From Anaeramoeba flamelloides (lineage: Eukaryota; Metamonada; Anaeramoebidae): 64,000 bases of DNA. A model generated the notes under the pieces. The model had not been told where the DNA came from. It searched no databases and worked only from the letters and a program-made list of their open reading frames with translations. The stretch spans positions 10,321,001 through 10,385,000 of the forward strand of contig JANTQA010000015.1 in NCBI GenBank assembly GCA_027625915.1, written 5' to 3'. This document shows positions 23,601 through 36,000 of this stretch, one piece after another. Numbering within the stretch: position 1 is the stretch's first letter; each line of letters opens with the position of its first letter. Position numbers and translations under genes: made by a program.

Positions 23601-24125
23601 CTAAAATTCAAAATTTTCCACACAGCTAAAACGTTCCAAAAAATCACAATAATACAATTTCATTGAAATTTGAGATAATTTTGATTTTTGTAAAATATGA
23701 TAATCATTTTTTCATCTTTTAGTTTTTGTTTTCATTTCATTGTTTGAATTACGTAATTTGCTTCGTTGGATCAAAATTTTTCTAAAAGGTTTATATTATG
23801 TTAAAGTCAAGTTGTTCCAAATAGAAGAACTCAAATAAAATTAGTTGGTAGTATCTAACCTTTGATCGATCAAAATTCCTAATAGAATTTAAACAAATTT
23901 ACTAATGTATTTTTTTGTTTTGCTCTCTCCAAAATTTTTGACACACCCATGATTTATTTGTATTGATAATTATTTATTTATTGTTTTGTGAGTATTTTAT
24001 TTTATAAAAGGGTGTTAACATTTCAATTGGTGAATGGTTCTGATTTGGTAAATCTTCGAGAAGTGGTTAAATAAGTTTTTTTTTTTCACAAATCGAATTT
24101 TGGTGTGTTAAAAATTTTGAATTGG
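23595..24125 (+). repeat. dispersed repeat family R4, uninterrupted copy
   Basis: Collinear with 13730-14168 joined to 14917-15030. It contains the sequence GTTAACATTTCAATT at the point where the other copy carries the 748-bp TTAA element. A tail resembling the R3 terminus (GCACTCAAAAAATGAAAAAT) follows near 24180, so R3 and R4 may be parts of one larger family. Confidence 0.5.
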
Positions 24126-26171
24126 GGTTTATTTGGCTAAAGAAATGATTTGAATAATTCAGCTTAAGATAAATGGTGGCACTCAAAAAATGAAAAATGT
24201 ACTTACCCCCTTAGAAAAGAAAAAAATGATATTTATCTAAAATTTGAAAATCTATTATGAGAAGAATAATGAATTAAACTCATAGAATATATTCTATTTC
24301 TATAATAAAATTCTCGACCCCTTTGACTGAAAAAGGGTTTACAACCTTAAAGAAATATATCTAATTTGATTATTTTCAAATATATTTAATAGCCCTGTCT
24401 TTATTCAACAGCGAGTTAATAACACAAGGATTAAATTTGTCAATAGATTTTATTATTATACTCAATTTTTTTCGGGAATTGTCAAAGAAACAAAAATTAT
24501 TAATATTTATTAATTCTTATAAAAAAAAATAATATAAATATTTTTCAATACCTTATTTAAATAAAAACCTTTCCTTGTTTATATTCTTAACATTTGAAAA
24601 AGAATATTACCTTACCATTTAAATTTTGGGAAATTTTATAACTATTTGCGAATAAAATAAATAATCAATTTGTTCTAATCGAACTGATTAAATATTTGGT
24701 TTATTTTTCTTTTATTTTTTAAAATAAGATTAAAATTCTCAATGTTATTTGTGAGAAAAAACTCTTCAAAAGTATTAGAGTTCATTAAAAGTGAGATTTC
24801 TCCAAAATAAAAAATTTTTTGCAATTTTTCGTTTTTCTTTGTCGATCCAATAAATCCAACAAAAGGATCTCGATCTGTTGACTGAAAATTTAATTAGTAA
24901 AACGAACTCTTTTAAAAATGATTAGTCGTCTCTCTAAAGTTGTTGACAGTGTTTTTTTATCTACGGTTTAATTGTATACTTGAAAAAAAGTGCCACATTA
25001 CTTTTGGGAAAAAATTAAGAAGAGTTTTTGGACAAAAAAAAAAAATGATACAATTTTATAGAAATTAAGAACATTTTTTATTTTGGTCTATTAACCCAAC
25101 AACCATAAAACAATTAAACAAAATTTTTTTGTTTGATCAAAGGAAATAATTTTTTTAAAACTGTGTTAAAAAAAAGAATCAGAACCCTCTTTTGTAACCT
25201 AAAAAATTTCATAATACATAATCATCTAGGAAAAAACTTTGTTATAAAAATATTCTTTTTTAACCCAAAATACAATATGAATGAGTCAGGATCAAAATGA
25301 TTTTATCTTATTACTATGCAGCAAAATATTTTTTTTTTGAAGGCGATTTTTTGTGAGAAACTAAAAGAAAAACTTTTAAAGCCCAAAGTGTATGTCTGAC
25401 TTGTGAGTTTTCTTTTAAATCTTTATTTTTATTCGTAACTCTTTATACTTTAGTGGAAAATTTGAAAACCCTTTCAAGCCCAATTAATAGTTTTTAAATG
25501 TACAAAAGGTTAAAGTGAATATTTTGAGATTTCCAAACAAAAAATTGCAAAATATTAAAAAGACGATTTTTTATTTACAAAATCTTGGAATGTGTTTGTA
25601 CTAATTCTTTATTCCACTACTTTGTTAATTGAAAGAACAAACTACAAAAAAAAAAATAATTGGATAGTGAAAAAAACGATTGGGGTGTGACTTAATAAAA
25701 TTGAATAATTAGGCTTTTGAAATCTTTTATTTAATAAATTAATTTCTAAAAAGATGAATCCAAACTAAAATTATTGTGGAAAAATGTTCGCAATTGAATT
25801 CACCAAAAAACAAAGTATAAAGATCAATAGTTTAAATTGATGTGGAAAGAGTCGACGACAATTATTATTTTATTTTTTTGAGTAACCAAGAAAATTTGAT
25901 TATAACTTCTATTATATAAACTGAATAGTGAATTTCTCAAGGCTTTAAGAACAGAATTTTATCCGAGAAGGAATTCTCTAAAAAAGAAAATTTTTGGAAT
26001 TCTTTTTGGAAAAATTAACTATTTCAAAGGAAAGGTGAACAAAATAAAATATTTCCACACACAATCCTTTTTAATAAAGTTCACTTTATATTTGATCAAC
26101 CAAATGAAGAAACAAGAAAAACCAAAAAAAAATATCATAAATCTCTACTTTTCTTTTTTTTTTTCACTTTT

Positions 26172-27374
26172 ATGAACTCACCAATAAAATCCACAAAACC
26201 TAAACGAGAGGGCAATAGAGCAAATAAATTAACTTACGAACCTAGTAAAGAAGAGTACAATGATTACAATTCATGCACTAAGAAGCAAAAGGAAGATCTC
26301 AAACTATTAGAAAAAACGAAATTGAATAAGGAACGATTCAAGATTCTTTATGAAAGCCTTCCGGAACTATTTGTTTGTAAGGAGAACCTTATTATTCTTG
26401 ACAAAAGGCTGGTAAATATATATTGTTATTCTGTTAAAAACGGAAGATCCAATGTGCGCCGGACAATCTCAAATTTTTATTCTGTTTACTTAAATGTTAC
26501 ACCACGATCCCACAAAGGCTTCATTTTTCTCAAAAAGGGTACCAAATTGGACGAAATTGATAAGTACAAAGAGCTTAAGGAATTCCACAATGAAATTAAA
26601 AAAACCTTATTGTATCCTCGAAAAAGAAGAAGATCTGCTAAAAACAAAAAACAAAAAAACACAACAAAATCAAATCAAAAATTAAAATCAAAGCTAAAGA
26701 ACAACAATAAAACAAATGACTTCCATAGAACACCCAAAATAGAAGAAAAGGGGGCAGTGATCAAAAAAAGAAGATTTAATACAAGAAAAATGAAAACTAA
26801 AAAAAAGGGAAAAAAAAAATTCAAGAAAATTATTAGGGTTAATCGAAAAACAAAAAAAATTCCAAAAATAAACTCAAAAACTGAAACAAAACAATTAACA
26901 AAACACCTAAAGAACGAAATTATGAAACCAGACACAGAAGTAGAAAAAATTGCCAATTTATATCAAGAAGAACAATATATTGAAAAAAAAGACAATTCTC
27001 TTCAAGTCACAAAAAACTTTTTCCTATTTGATGAAGAAGAGATTAATTTTTCTCAGTCCGACAGCGAATTGTCAACAAGCGATTATGAAGAAACAGACTA
27101 TTACGATCATCAATTTGAAACAAATGTGCCATTTCCAAAACTTAAAAGTGTTTTCAAATTTGATCTACCAGATCTAAATTTGGGTTTTAATTTAACTAAT
27201 GAAATCAACCCCAAAGAGTTTATGAAATTTGGTACTTTCAATATGGACAACATACATAATATTGAATCAAGCTTTCTATATGAAGATAGTGGTTGCAAGG
27301 TTGATGAAGGGATGGTTCTAAATCACACATATCATGAAGATCAAAAACTTTTTGATAGAAATTTCAATTTCTAA
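26172..27374 (+). CDS. basic, probably nuclear protein; possible winged-helix N-terminus
   Basis: A single-exon gene of 400 residues from ATG 26172 to TAA. Residues about 55-125 look folded: a helix-like start, ENLIILDKRLV, then SNVRRTISNFYSVYL and KGFIFLKKG. Spacing and residues resemble the core of an HSF-type DNA-binding domain (FD, then an SFVRQLN.YGF-like helix, then a hydrophobic strand). The signature Trp and several invariant positions are missing, so this is only a suggestion. Residues about 148-260 are strongly basic with several nuclear-localisation-like clusters (PRKRRR, KKRR). Residues about 285-315 are acidic and Ser/Tyr-rich, and the C-terminus is Asn/Phe-rich. A basic-acidic layout would suit a chromatin or transcription protein. 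No orthologue is recognised. Confidence 0.75.
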   Translation: MNSPIKSTKPKREGNRANKLTYEPSKEEYNDYNSCTKKQKEDLKLLEKTKLNKERFKILYESLPELFVCKENLIILDKRLVNIYCYSVKNGRSNVRRTISNFYSVYLNVTPRSHKGFIFLKKGTKLDEIDKYKELKEFHNEIKKTLLYPRKRRRSAKNKKQKNTTKSNQKLKSKLKNNNKTNDFHRTPKIEEKGAVIKKRRFNTRKMKTKKKGKKKFKKIIRVNRKTKKIPKINSKTETKQLTKHLKNEIMKPDTEVEKIANLYQEEQYIEKKDNSLQVTKNFFLFDEEEINFSQSDSELSTSDYEETDYYDHQFETNVPFPKLKSVFKFDLPDLNLGFNLTNEINPKEFMKFGTFNMDNIHNIESSFLYEDSGCKVDEGMVLNHTYHEDQKLFDRNFNF

Positions 27375-28068
27375 TTTGTTTGATTCCTTTTTTTCAAAAT
27401 ACAACTTAAAGAAGTAATTTGATAAATTGAATTTCTTACAATTATCTCCTCTAAAATCTACAATTTTAACCACAACCAAAAGTTGGAAAGGTTGACGATC
27501 CTTTAAGTTGTAACAAAATGCCCAAATGCAAATAATCTTTATATATATATATATATATTTTTTTTTTGTTTTTTGTATGTATGTAAATATCCAAAAGTTC
27601 ACTAATATTTTTATTTTGGTTGAATCAATACCAATTTTACATTTGAAAATAGGTAGTACCTTCATATTTCTTAATAATTTATTGAAAACATTTTTCAAAT
27701 AATTGGTTAGTTTTATAAAAATTTTTTAAAAACGAATCTTTTTTCAGTGTGGTTCAAGATAATCAATTAAATTTATTTCTTGATAAATTCTACTACCGAC
27801 AAGAATAGATTCACAACTTTTCTTTTAAAAAAATATACCAGGAAATGTTTTAAAATATTATATTTGTAATCTATTCTTTATCATATTCAAAAACTTAAAA
27901 ATTCCTATAAATTTTTTTATTGAGGAAAAGTAAAAAAAATAAAAAATTTGAATATATTATATTTTTTTATTAAATTTTATTATTTAAAAACTTTTAAACT
28001 TTATAAAACATTATATGTCTTCGAGTTTCAGTGGTAATTATCTATATTCAAACATAAATACATATATT

Positions 28069-28070
<2 letters not shown>

Positions 28071-28150
<80 letters not shown>
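28071..28150. repeat. (TG)40 microsatellite
   Basis: Eighty uninterrupted bases of alternating T and G, a potential Z-DNA-forming tract and a likely length-polymorphic site. The frame through it encodes only alternating Cys/Val and is not a gene. A shorter imperfect TG tract lies at about 38489-38538. Confidence 0.97.
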
Positions 28151-28151
<1 letters not shown>

Positions 28152-28221
28152 CTATTTTTTTGATTTCATTAAACAAGTTTTATACACTTCAACGAAGTGT
28201 AAAATTCTTTTATCTGATATA

Positions 28222-28801
28222 AGGTATTTCCAAAAAAGTAGGGCATTTCTTTGACTTTCTTAAAAAAATTACATTTGTTAGTGGATGTATTGTAATAATT
28301 GGGGATACTAAATAACATATAATATTAATACCAATTGGATCAATTACTAAGGTATTCATTTCTAAATATTTTAATGAAATATTTCCTAAAAATGAAAAAA
28401 AAAAATAAATAAATAACACTTTTTTTTGAGAAATCAATGCATGGTCATTTCAATTAAAACCTGGAATAAGGAAATGGTACAAATTATTTTTTAATAAATC
28501 AAAAGCAGCACCAAGTTTTCAATTCTATTTGAAAATTTGTTGAGATTAATAAAGTTAAAAAATGATTTTTTCCATGATATATATATACGAATTTTCACAA
28601 CTAAAAAATACCAGATAAAATCAAGATCAGAAAATTTAATATTTGTTTTTTATTTAATATAATATTAAGAAACAAATTAAATAATTACAAAGAATCAAAA
28701 AATTGTATTTAATGATTTTTTATATTTAAATTGTTTTTTGAAGATTGGATTTAATTAATATATTCTTAAAAAAAAATTGCCCCACTTATTTGGATATATC
28801 T
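28222..28801. mobile_element. AGGTATTTCC-family element, copy 2 (580 bp)
   Basis: The left end AGGTATTTCCAAAAAAGTAG and right end CCACTTATTTGGATATATCT are inverted repeats with TA outside each. The interior matches the 20395 copy in the opposite orientation (a GATAAAATCAAGATCAGAAA-like segment near 28615). Non-coding. Confidence 0.7.
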
Positions 28802-29639
28802 TATATATGTGTCTAATCAAAACACAAAAAAAATTGTGGGTTGATCTAATTTAGAATTGGTAAAAAAGTTAAATTTTGACATGTTATCTTCCACAACTAG
28901 TAATTTTTTTAAAAAATTAATTCTTTTTCTCAGTGTTTAAATAGTTTACAATTTTCAAGGTTTTTAAACTTGTAACCTACTTTTTGTTGTTTTGGTGTTT
29001 TCAATATAGAAAATCAAACTTATTCCCCGGTTTTAAATGTAAAACATCCCACTTAAATGCGAAATTGCGAATTCCCATTGTTTTCCAAAGCTTTTATGGT
29101 TATTACATCCTACGTGTATATAATTGTATATAATTTTTTTTTCATCATAATTTTTTTTAAGTTTTTTGGTTTACCTTTTTTCGAATCCGATAAACGAAAA
29201 GTATGATTTCAAAAGAATTCGAGAAATTTTTCAAAAAATAATATAAAAAAAAACAAAAATTGAAAACAAAAAATACAAGTAAAAAAGTCGAAAAAAGGCG
29301 ATTTTTAAAGTCTTTTGTGATTTTAAAAGTGAAAAATGAATAACTTGTGATCTATGTGTGTAGTAATTTTCAGGTTTTACATTTTTTTTTTATTTTAAAA
29401 AAATTCTTAATATTTTAATATACAGAGATAATGTTTTTTTCAAGAATTTGTTTTAATCAATATAAACATTCCAAATTTGATTAGAATATTGTTAAATTCA
29501 TTCTTGATCTAATATTTTGGTTCAAAAAACCACAGAATCTTTTACAAAAAATTTGAACAAAAATAATAATAATTTCAACCTTTAATTATTTCTGATTTGC
29601 TAAAATCATGTTAACTTCAAGACCAGTCCAAATAAAGAG

Positions 29640-30565
29640 TGTGATAGCTTGTTTTTTTTATCAGAATTTGGATCAAATAAAAAAAAAGATATTATTTTTT
29701 TGTAAAAATTAAAACTTTTAGAAGCAATTTTTTTACTCAAAAAATATAACTCCTTTTTTATGTATCAAGTGGAACACACACAACCAAAATAAAAAAATCA
29801 TAAATCCACCATTGAAATTAAATTATTCTTTTTATGAGTTGAGAAACGAAATTTCTCATTGTTTTTATTGTCTATAAAAATAAAAAAGATAAAATCCAAC
29901 CACTATCAATCATTCAAGTCACCAATGATTTTATTTCTGATAAGTATTTATAATTTTTAAAACCTCCTTGGTAATAAATAATCCCAAAAAGTTAATCTCA
30001 TAAAAGAAAATAAGTGATAAATACATGATGTCTAATAAAGATTTAATTTTTGATAGAAAATTTTACTTCAAAAAAAAGCAATTAAAGACTATTTTGCAGT
30101 CTTACCCTAAACTAAATAACATTTTTTTCATTTAAAATTTGAAATTGAAATAGGATAGTTTACCAAGATAAAATTATTATATAAAAAAAAATAACTTCTT
30201 ATGTTTTAAAAAATTGTCTTATTTCACAGCATTTCGTTTTTAAAAAAGTTTATTAACTCTATTTTTTTTTATCACAAGAAATTTATAATGGGTTTGTTTT
30301 TAAAGTTTTCAAATTCAAATTTCGACAACAAATATTCATACAATTCGAAATTTCTAGATTTTTAATTATGTTATTACAATACACAAAAAATGTTTTAGTG
30401 TATTATCTTTGAATTTTTAGTTATTTTTTTGCTTATTGATCAACAATTCAGATTCAATTATTAATATTCACTCAGGAGCCAATATTATTTTTGGTGTCGA
30501 TTACTGGAAATTAGAAAAAATAAAAAATACCGAAATTGTCATGAAAGACATATCAATAACTTGAG
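29640..30565 (-). repeat. dispersed repeat family R5, inverted copy
   Basis: The reverse complement aligns with about 48015-48980. Near 30475-30535 the match is close (CCAATATTATTTTTGGTGTC and its complement near 48075). A third, partial copy runs off the window end from about 63600. No frame is conserved among them, so it is non-coding or decayed. Confidence 0.6.
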
Positions 30566-33071
30566 TTTCTGAAAAAAAATAAACCATCAAAAAAAAAAAT
30601 CCAAAAAGAAAAAATCAAATTTTCATTCTTTTAAATTGTTTTTAACAGGATTCTATCATACATATAAAGTGATAAAAAATAAAGATTTTTTTTTCTATTT
30701 ATTTTCTTTCACTAATTTCAGAATGTTAAAAAAGATAACATCGATGGTAATAATTGTTATTGGTTTACTTTTCAAAATAATTAGTACTATAAATAATATT
30801 TTTTTATATACTTGGATAAAAATATTTTTGTTTTGGTCACTTATACGTATCTAATGTACAAATAAATTGAATATCAAAAGTTTCTTTTCAATAAAAAAGA
30901 ATAAAACAGTAGATCATTCAGAAATGAAGTGTGTATTAAAAATCCAGATAGGTTCTTTCTTATTATTATAAATTTTCATTTTTCCACCGTTTAGTGTGGT
31001 AGGATTAAGGTTAATTTCCTTTTCATACAATTTCCAGTTCCACGATCGTTAAAAAAAATCAAATTTTTTTAAATGGGTGACTCTATTAATTTTCCAGAAT
31101 AACACCGAACTTTAAAAAAAAAATTAATTTTAAGTTTTTTTCTTTCTCAAATATTCACATTCATTTTTCAATAGGTTTAGATTAATTCTTTGAAGATTAA
31201 GTTTCGTTAAAAGTTGTTATTTATGAAATTTGGAACAGGTGTGAGATTTTGTTAAATTGTAGATAGTTTTTTAGATTTTTTCGATTTTTTTATTCACTTT
31301 TTTGATTTTTTTAGTCATCAAATAAGAAAATTCTCAAAATTTCTTTTTATTTGATTATTTTTTTTTTCTTAATATTGACTCTGAAAATTTAATTGTATAC
31401 ATTATTTAAAATAACAAAAAAAAAATTTTTTTTGAAGTATTCGAACAGAAGAATACCCAGATATATTTCAATTGAATGGCTCCCACGAGAAACTTGGGCC
31501 CTGTTATTTTCATTATACTTTCAAAAAAAAAGTTTACACGTGATTAATTTAAGTTAAGATTCAAGTCAATTACCTTGTAAAAACTCCAGATTCAAGGAGT
31601 GGCTACCCCAAACCAAAAAGTAGTTTGTGAAATCGTCCTTCTTTTGATTAAAAATATATAAAATAACAAAAAAAAATTTTCTTCGGAACCTATTAAAAAA
31701 ATTAATTCAAAAAAAAAGATTAAAAAGAATTTCCAATTTCTTCAAAATCAAATTTAAAAAAAATTGTTCAAACACAAAAAAAATAGCACTATAATTCAAT
31801 TCAAAAAAAAGTTTAAAAGCAATCTCAATTTCCTAGAAATCAATTTTTAGTAAAAAATTACTTGTTTTTTATTTTAAATTACTAAATGTTTCAATTTCTT
31901 CAATTTAAAACAAATTGTTTTCTTTCAGTGAACAATCAATTTGGTTCAATTTAATCCAATCTGTAGTTATTTTGTAACTCTCTATATTTGACAAAGTAAG
32001 GATTATGAAAGATTTCAAAGATCAAAATAACTCATTTGAAAAATGAAAAAATTGAAAAAAATCTTTTTGAGATCTCAAAAAGTGATAAAGAGAGACACTT
32101 CAAATCAAACATGTTTGTTTTCAAAATTAAAATTCACGCCATTCAAATATGAAATTGAGAGTATCAATCTTGAGCACTTTTTTCTAAAAAGATCCTCTTT
32201 TTTAATTGTTGATTGTTGGAAATCGATCTTGCTTCACTTGTTGGTTAGTTTTTGATTGTTATTAAACTCTCACAAAAATTACTAAAAATTTTTTTTTCAT
32301 TTTAAAAAATTATTTTGTACCATAAAGGCTCTACCCTTAAAGAAAAATAAACAACTCTAGAGAAAAAAGATGACAAATTAACCAACTTTAATATCAAGAA
32401 TATTAAAAGAATGACACAAATAAGGTCTCAGTATTTGTCAAAAACTGTACTGTTGTGTCTGAATACCATAGAAATATCTAAAAGGTTTTTCAAATATTTT
32501 ATTTTTATGGGAAATAAATCATTTTAAACAGAAAAGTAATCTTTGGTATTAAAACTCTCAGCAAGAGTTTTGTGTCCTTTGAAATTTAGGCAAATTTGAT
32601 TGTAAATTTTTTTTCTATTTTTTAGAAAGAATTGACAAATTTTCAATTCGAATTAAATTTCATTCTTTTGGACAGAATTATTTCTTTACAAAAGGATCAA
32701 AAACAATAAAAAATTTCAATAATTTTATTAGAAATGATCAAAAAAATTTACTACCAACCAACCCAAAAATTCACAAATCTTAAAAGTTTTACAGCCAAAT
32801 TAGTAAAAGAATTATACAATTTCAACGAAATTAAAAGACTCTATCTTGTCTGCTCTCTGAAACTAAGCTTTGAAAGCAATTTGTCCCTCTTTTCAAATTT
32901 TTTTATCACCTTTTATTAATCGAAAACAGTAGTTCCTCTATTAGGATATTTATTGCCTTTTTAGGATTGAAATTGACTTGAAGATCAAATTAGAAATTGG
33001 CAAAAAAAATTATTTTTTATAACTTATTTACAAACTTTTATTTTATTTTATTCTATTTTTTCCAATTACAA

Positions 33072-36000
33072 ATGAAAAGGCTTCGAAGAGGTAAAAAAAA
33101 TAAAGAAGAAAAGATTGAAAAGAAATCCAAGAACAGTTCAAAAAAAGAAAAGAAATCAAAAAAAGAAAAGAAATCCAAGAAAGACAAAAGATCAAAGAAA
33201 GGAAAAAAGAAATCCAAAAAATCAAGAAAATCAAGAAAATCTGCAAAGTCTGAGGCACTTCCCGACTTACCACTTCCAGATTTAGATGGTAAATTCTCTT
33301 TTTTCTTGAAAAAAAATATTTTTCTATGTACAAGAGTTTTTTAATGTCTATTAAAATAAAAAAAAAAAAAAAATTCCAAATTCCGATTATTTTCAAGACA
33401 TTTTCGAACTTGACACTTTTTTAAACGATCTTTTTTTTATTATCTAACAATACTTCTTCTTTCAAAGATCTTCCAATGGACCTTCCTGTCGAACTACCGG
33501 ACCTTACAGAAGATCTCCCTGATCTACCAGATTTGCCACAAGATTTGCCACAAGATTTGGTTTGCTAATTATTTTTTTTTTGTAATGAAACAAAATCCTG
33601 TTTTCTTTGTTTTCTTTTCACTCAAATTTTTTTTATTTCATTTTTCATAATTGTTGTCACAAATTAATATAGCCAAACCTGGACACTAACGAAGAAAAAA
33701 AAACAAAGTGTTTGATACTTTATTTTTGCCATTTCTGCTTCTTTTTTTTCATTCTTTCTTTTGACCTTCAAAAATTAAACACCCTAAATGTAATTACTTT
33801 TTTCCACTCCCAAATTCACCCTAATTTCAAAAAAAATTAACTTTGGAATTTTTGGATACATATAATAGCCAAAATCAATACAGGCGGGGGAGGTATTCAA
33901 AACAAATTAGCAATGTTTCAACAACAATCTCAACCAAAAAAAAATCCACAACTTGATAAACGAAAAACACTTGGGACTACTGGGGGCATTCAAAATAAAC
34001 TCGCAATGTTCCAACAATCAAAACTTCAAAGAACCCAAACAGACAAAACTACAAGTAGTAAAAATGGTTTGTCAAACTTTTTTTTTTTTGTTTTGTTTTT
34101 TATTTTACTATTATTTTACAATTACTATATGAAAATTTTTATTTCAATTTCCAAAATGAATATTAATTATAACTGCTACAATCAAATTAGCAGATTAAAA
34201 ATTTTGTCTTAGAGTTAACTAAGGAAGTTTATATTATTATTTAAAAATATCATTTCTAAACAATGTTGTAAAGATCTTTGGATTTTCTTTAAAATTATAT
34301 ACTATAAAAATATTTAGGAATATGAACTAAAAATTTTCATTTTTTTAATTGGAAAATAATAGTATTTTATTTTTTGGACTTTATCTCCTGAGTTGTGAAA
34401 GGTTTTTGGTTTAAAACTCAACTTCAAACAGTATACTTGTTCATTTTTATTTTTCCTCAAATTAATTTGGTAAAATCTTTTTATTGATTAAGTGGTTATC
34501 AACTCTATTTATTTTTTTTTCCAAAAGTACTCAATTACTTATATTCAAAAATTCGATTTAATAAAAAAAACCCACTTATCAGCTTTAGAGAAATGAGTTA
34601 TCATTTTGAAAAGAATTCATTTTTTACAATTAATTTTTATGTCAAAAGCTTCTGATCCTTTTTTGTTTGGCTTTTTGAATCAAAAAACAGAAAAACGAAA
34701 ATTTGCAGAGAATTTTTTTTTTCTGAAATCTCACTTTTGTTAATTGAACATTTTTTAGTATTTATTTTTTTTAAGGTCTAAAAGAATCAGGTGATTAATA
34801 TGTTAAAAAAAAAAAATAGAAAAAGGTACAACCATTTTAAAAAACTGTGAAAAAAAAAAAAAAAAAAAAAAAAAGATTTTCAAGAATTATACATAAAATA
34901 GATGGGTGGTCTCAATTGAACTATAGTTAGTAATATTTTTGTATACACTTTTTTAAAACAACTTTATAGTAATTTTCAAAAATTGAAAAAATAAGATTTT
35001 AAAAGTATTGTTCAAAATGATTAACAGTTCAAATTGAACGGAATCATGGTGAACTATGGAAACTTTCCGTTTTTAAAAATTAAAAATTACACCATAAGAT
35101 GAAATTAAATTCCATCTTTAAAAATATAAAAAATATTTTTGTTTTTACTTTTTGAAAATTACTTTCGCAAAATAAAAACCTTTTATCAACAAATTAAATA
35201 CTGAAAAATTCAAAATAATTTGAAAATTTTTCTCAACTTGATTTATAAAAAAAAAAAAGTTTTTGGTCCAGTCATAAAGCAATTCAATTAAAAACCTTTT
35301 GTTTCCTGATGTTTATGCCAAGAGTTAAAGAAAAAATCGGTGAAAAAATTGTTAATTTAATTTGGTAAAGCAATAAAACAAAATCAAATAAAATCTTATA
35401 ATTGCTAGTTTTAGGTAATGCTGTGGCAAATCAAGATTTTAATATGGATCAGCGTTCATACCCTTTTGTTCTTTCATAAATTCAAAATGATTTAATAAAG
35501 TTATAAACAGTTTTTTAATTTTACTTGATATAAAATATATATTAAAAAAAAATTATTAATTAATTATTGTTGGATATTAAAAAATAAAGAAAAAATCAAA
35601 AGAATCTTTCTCTTTTTCTAAATTATTGAATTTATATAAATCAGTTAATTTTTTTGAATAATAAAATAATCTTTAAGAATTGCGCCAAAATCGAAAAAAA
35701 CATGTTCCAAAATAATAGTTATCTCTAAAAGTTATTTGATTATAGTTACACAAGATTTTGGTTATCTACATAAACCAAGCCAAACATATTTCATAAAAAC
35801 TAAATCATATAATAAATAAATATAAATATATACATTTTCTTCAAAACTTACAGAGTTCCGCAAACCAAGGAAAAAAGTAAATACTGTTAATTTTAATGAT
35901 CGAAAAAATGCAATTGCCAACATGTTTGGCGGTGGATTTAATCCCATGGCAAGACCAAAATTTCCTGTCAAAAAAAAGGATCCTGATCTTGTGAAAGTGA

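Larger units (their letters stand above)
20287..26171. other. intergenic region with transposon-like and dispersed repeats
   Basis: It holds a 582-bp TA-flanked element (20395-20976), TA runs, an R6 copy (about 22285-22835) carrying a CAGTCAG palindrome, an internally deleted R3 copy (about 23290-23600), an uninterrupted R4 copy (about 23595-24125) and a partial R6 end (about 24225-24360). From 24400 to 26171 I see nothing beyond A/T-rich sequence and the pyrimidine-rich leader of the next gene. Confidence 0.65.
27375..33071. other. intergenic region with TG microsatellite and repeats
   Basis: It contains (TG)40 at 28071-28150, a 580-bp TA-flanked element (28222-28801) and an inverted R5 repeat copy (about 29640-30565). 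Short frames at 32043-32255 and 32734-32919 have slightly less biased composition, but no family resemblance and no splice link that I could establish to the SH3 gene. The rest shows nothing recognisable. Confidence 0.6.

Noticed and set aside
28015-28254. 79-codon frame through the TG microsatellite
   Set aside because: It encodes alternating Cys/Val from the repeat and has no other support.
32043-32919. Two short frames upstream of the SH3 gene considered as its 5' exons
   Set aside because: No GT-AG path joins them in frame to the ATG at 33072 with a plausible protein, and composition is near background.
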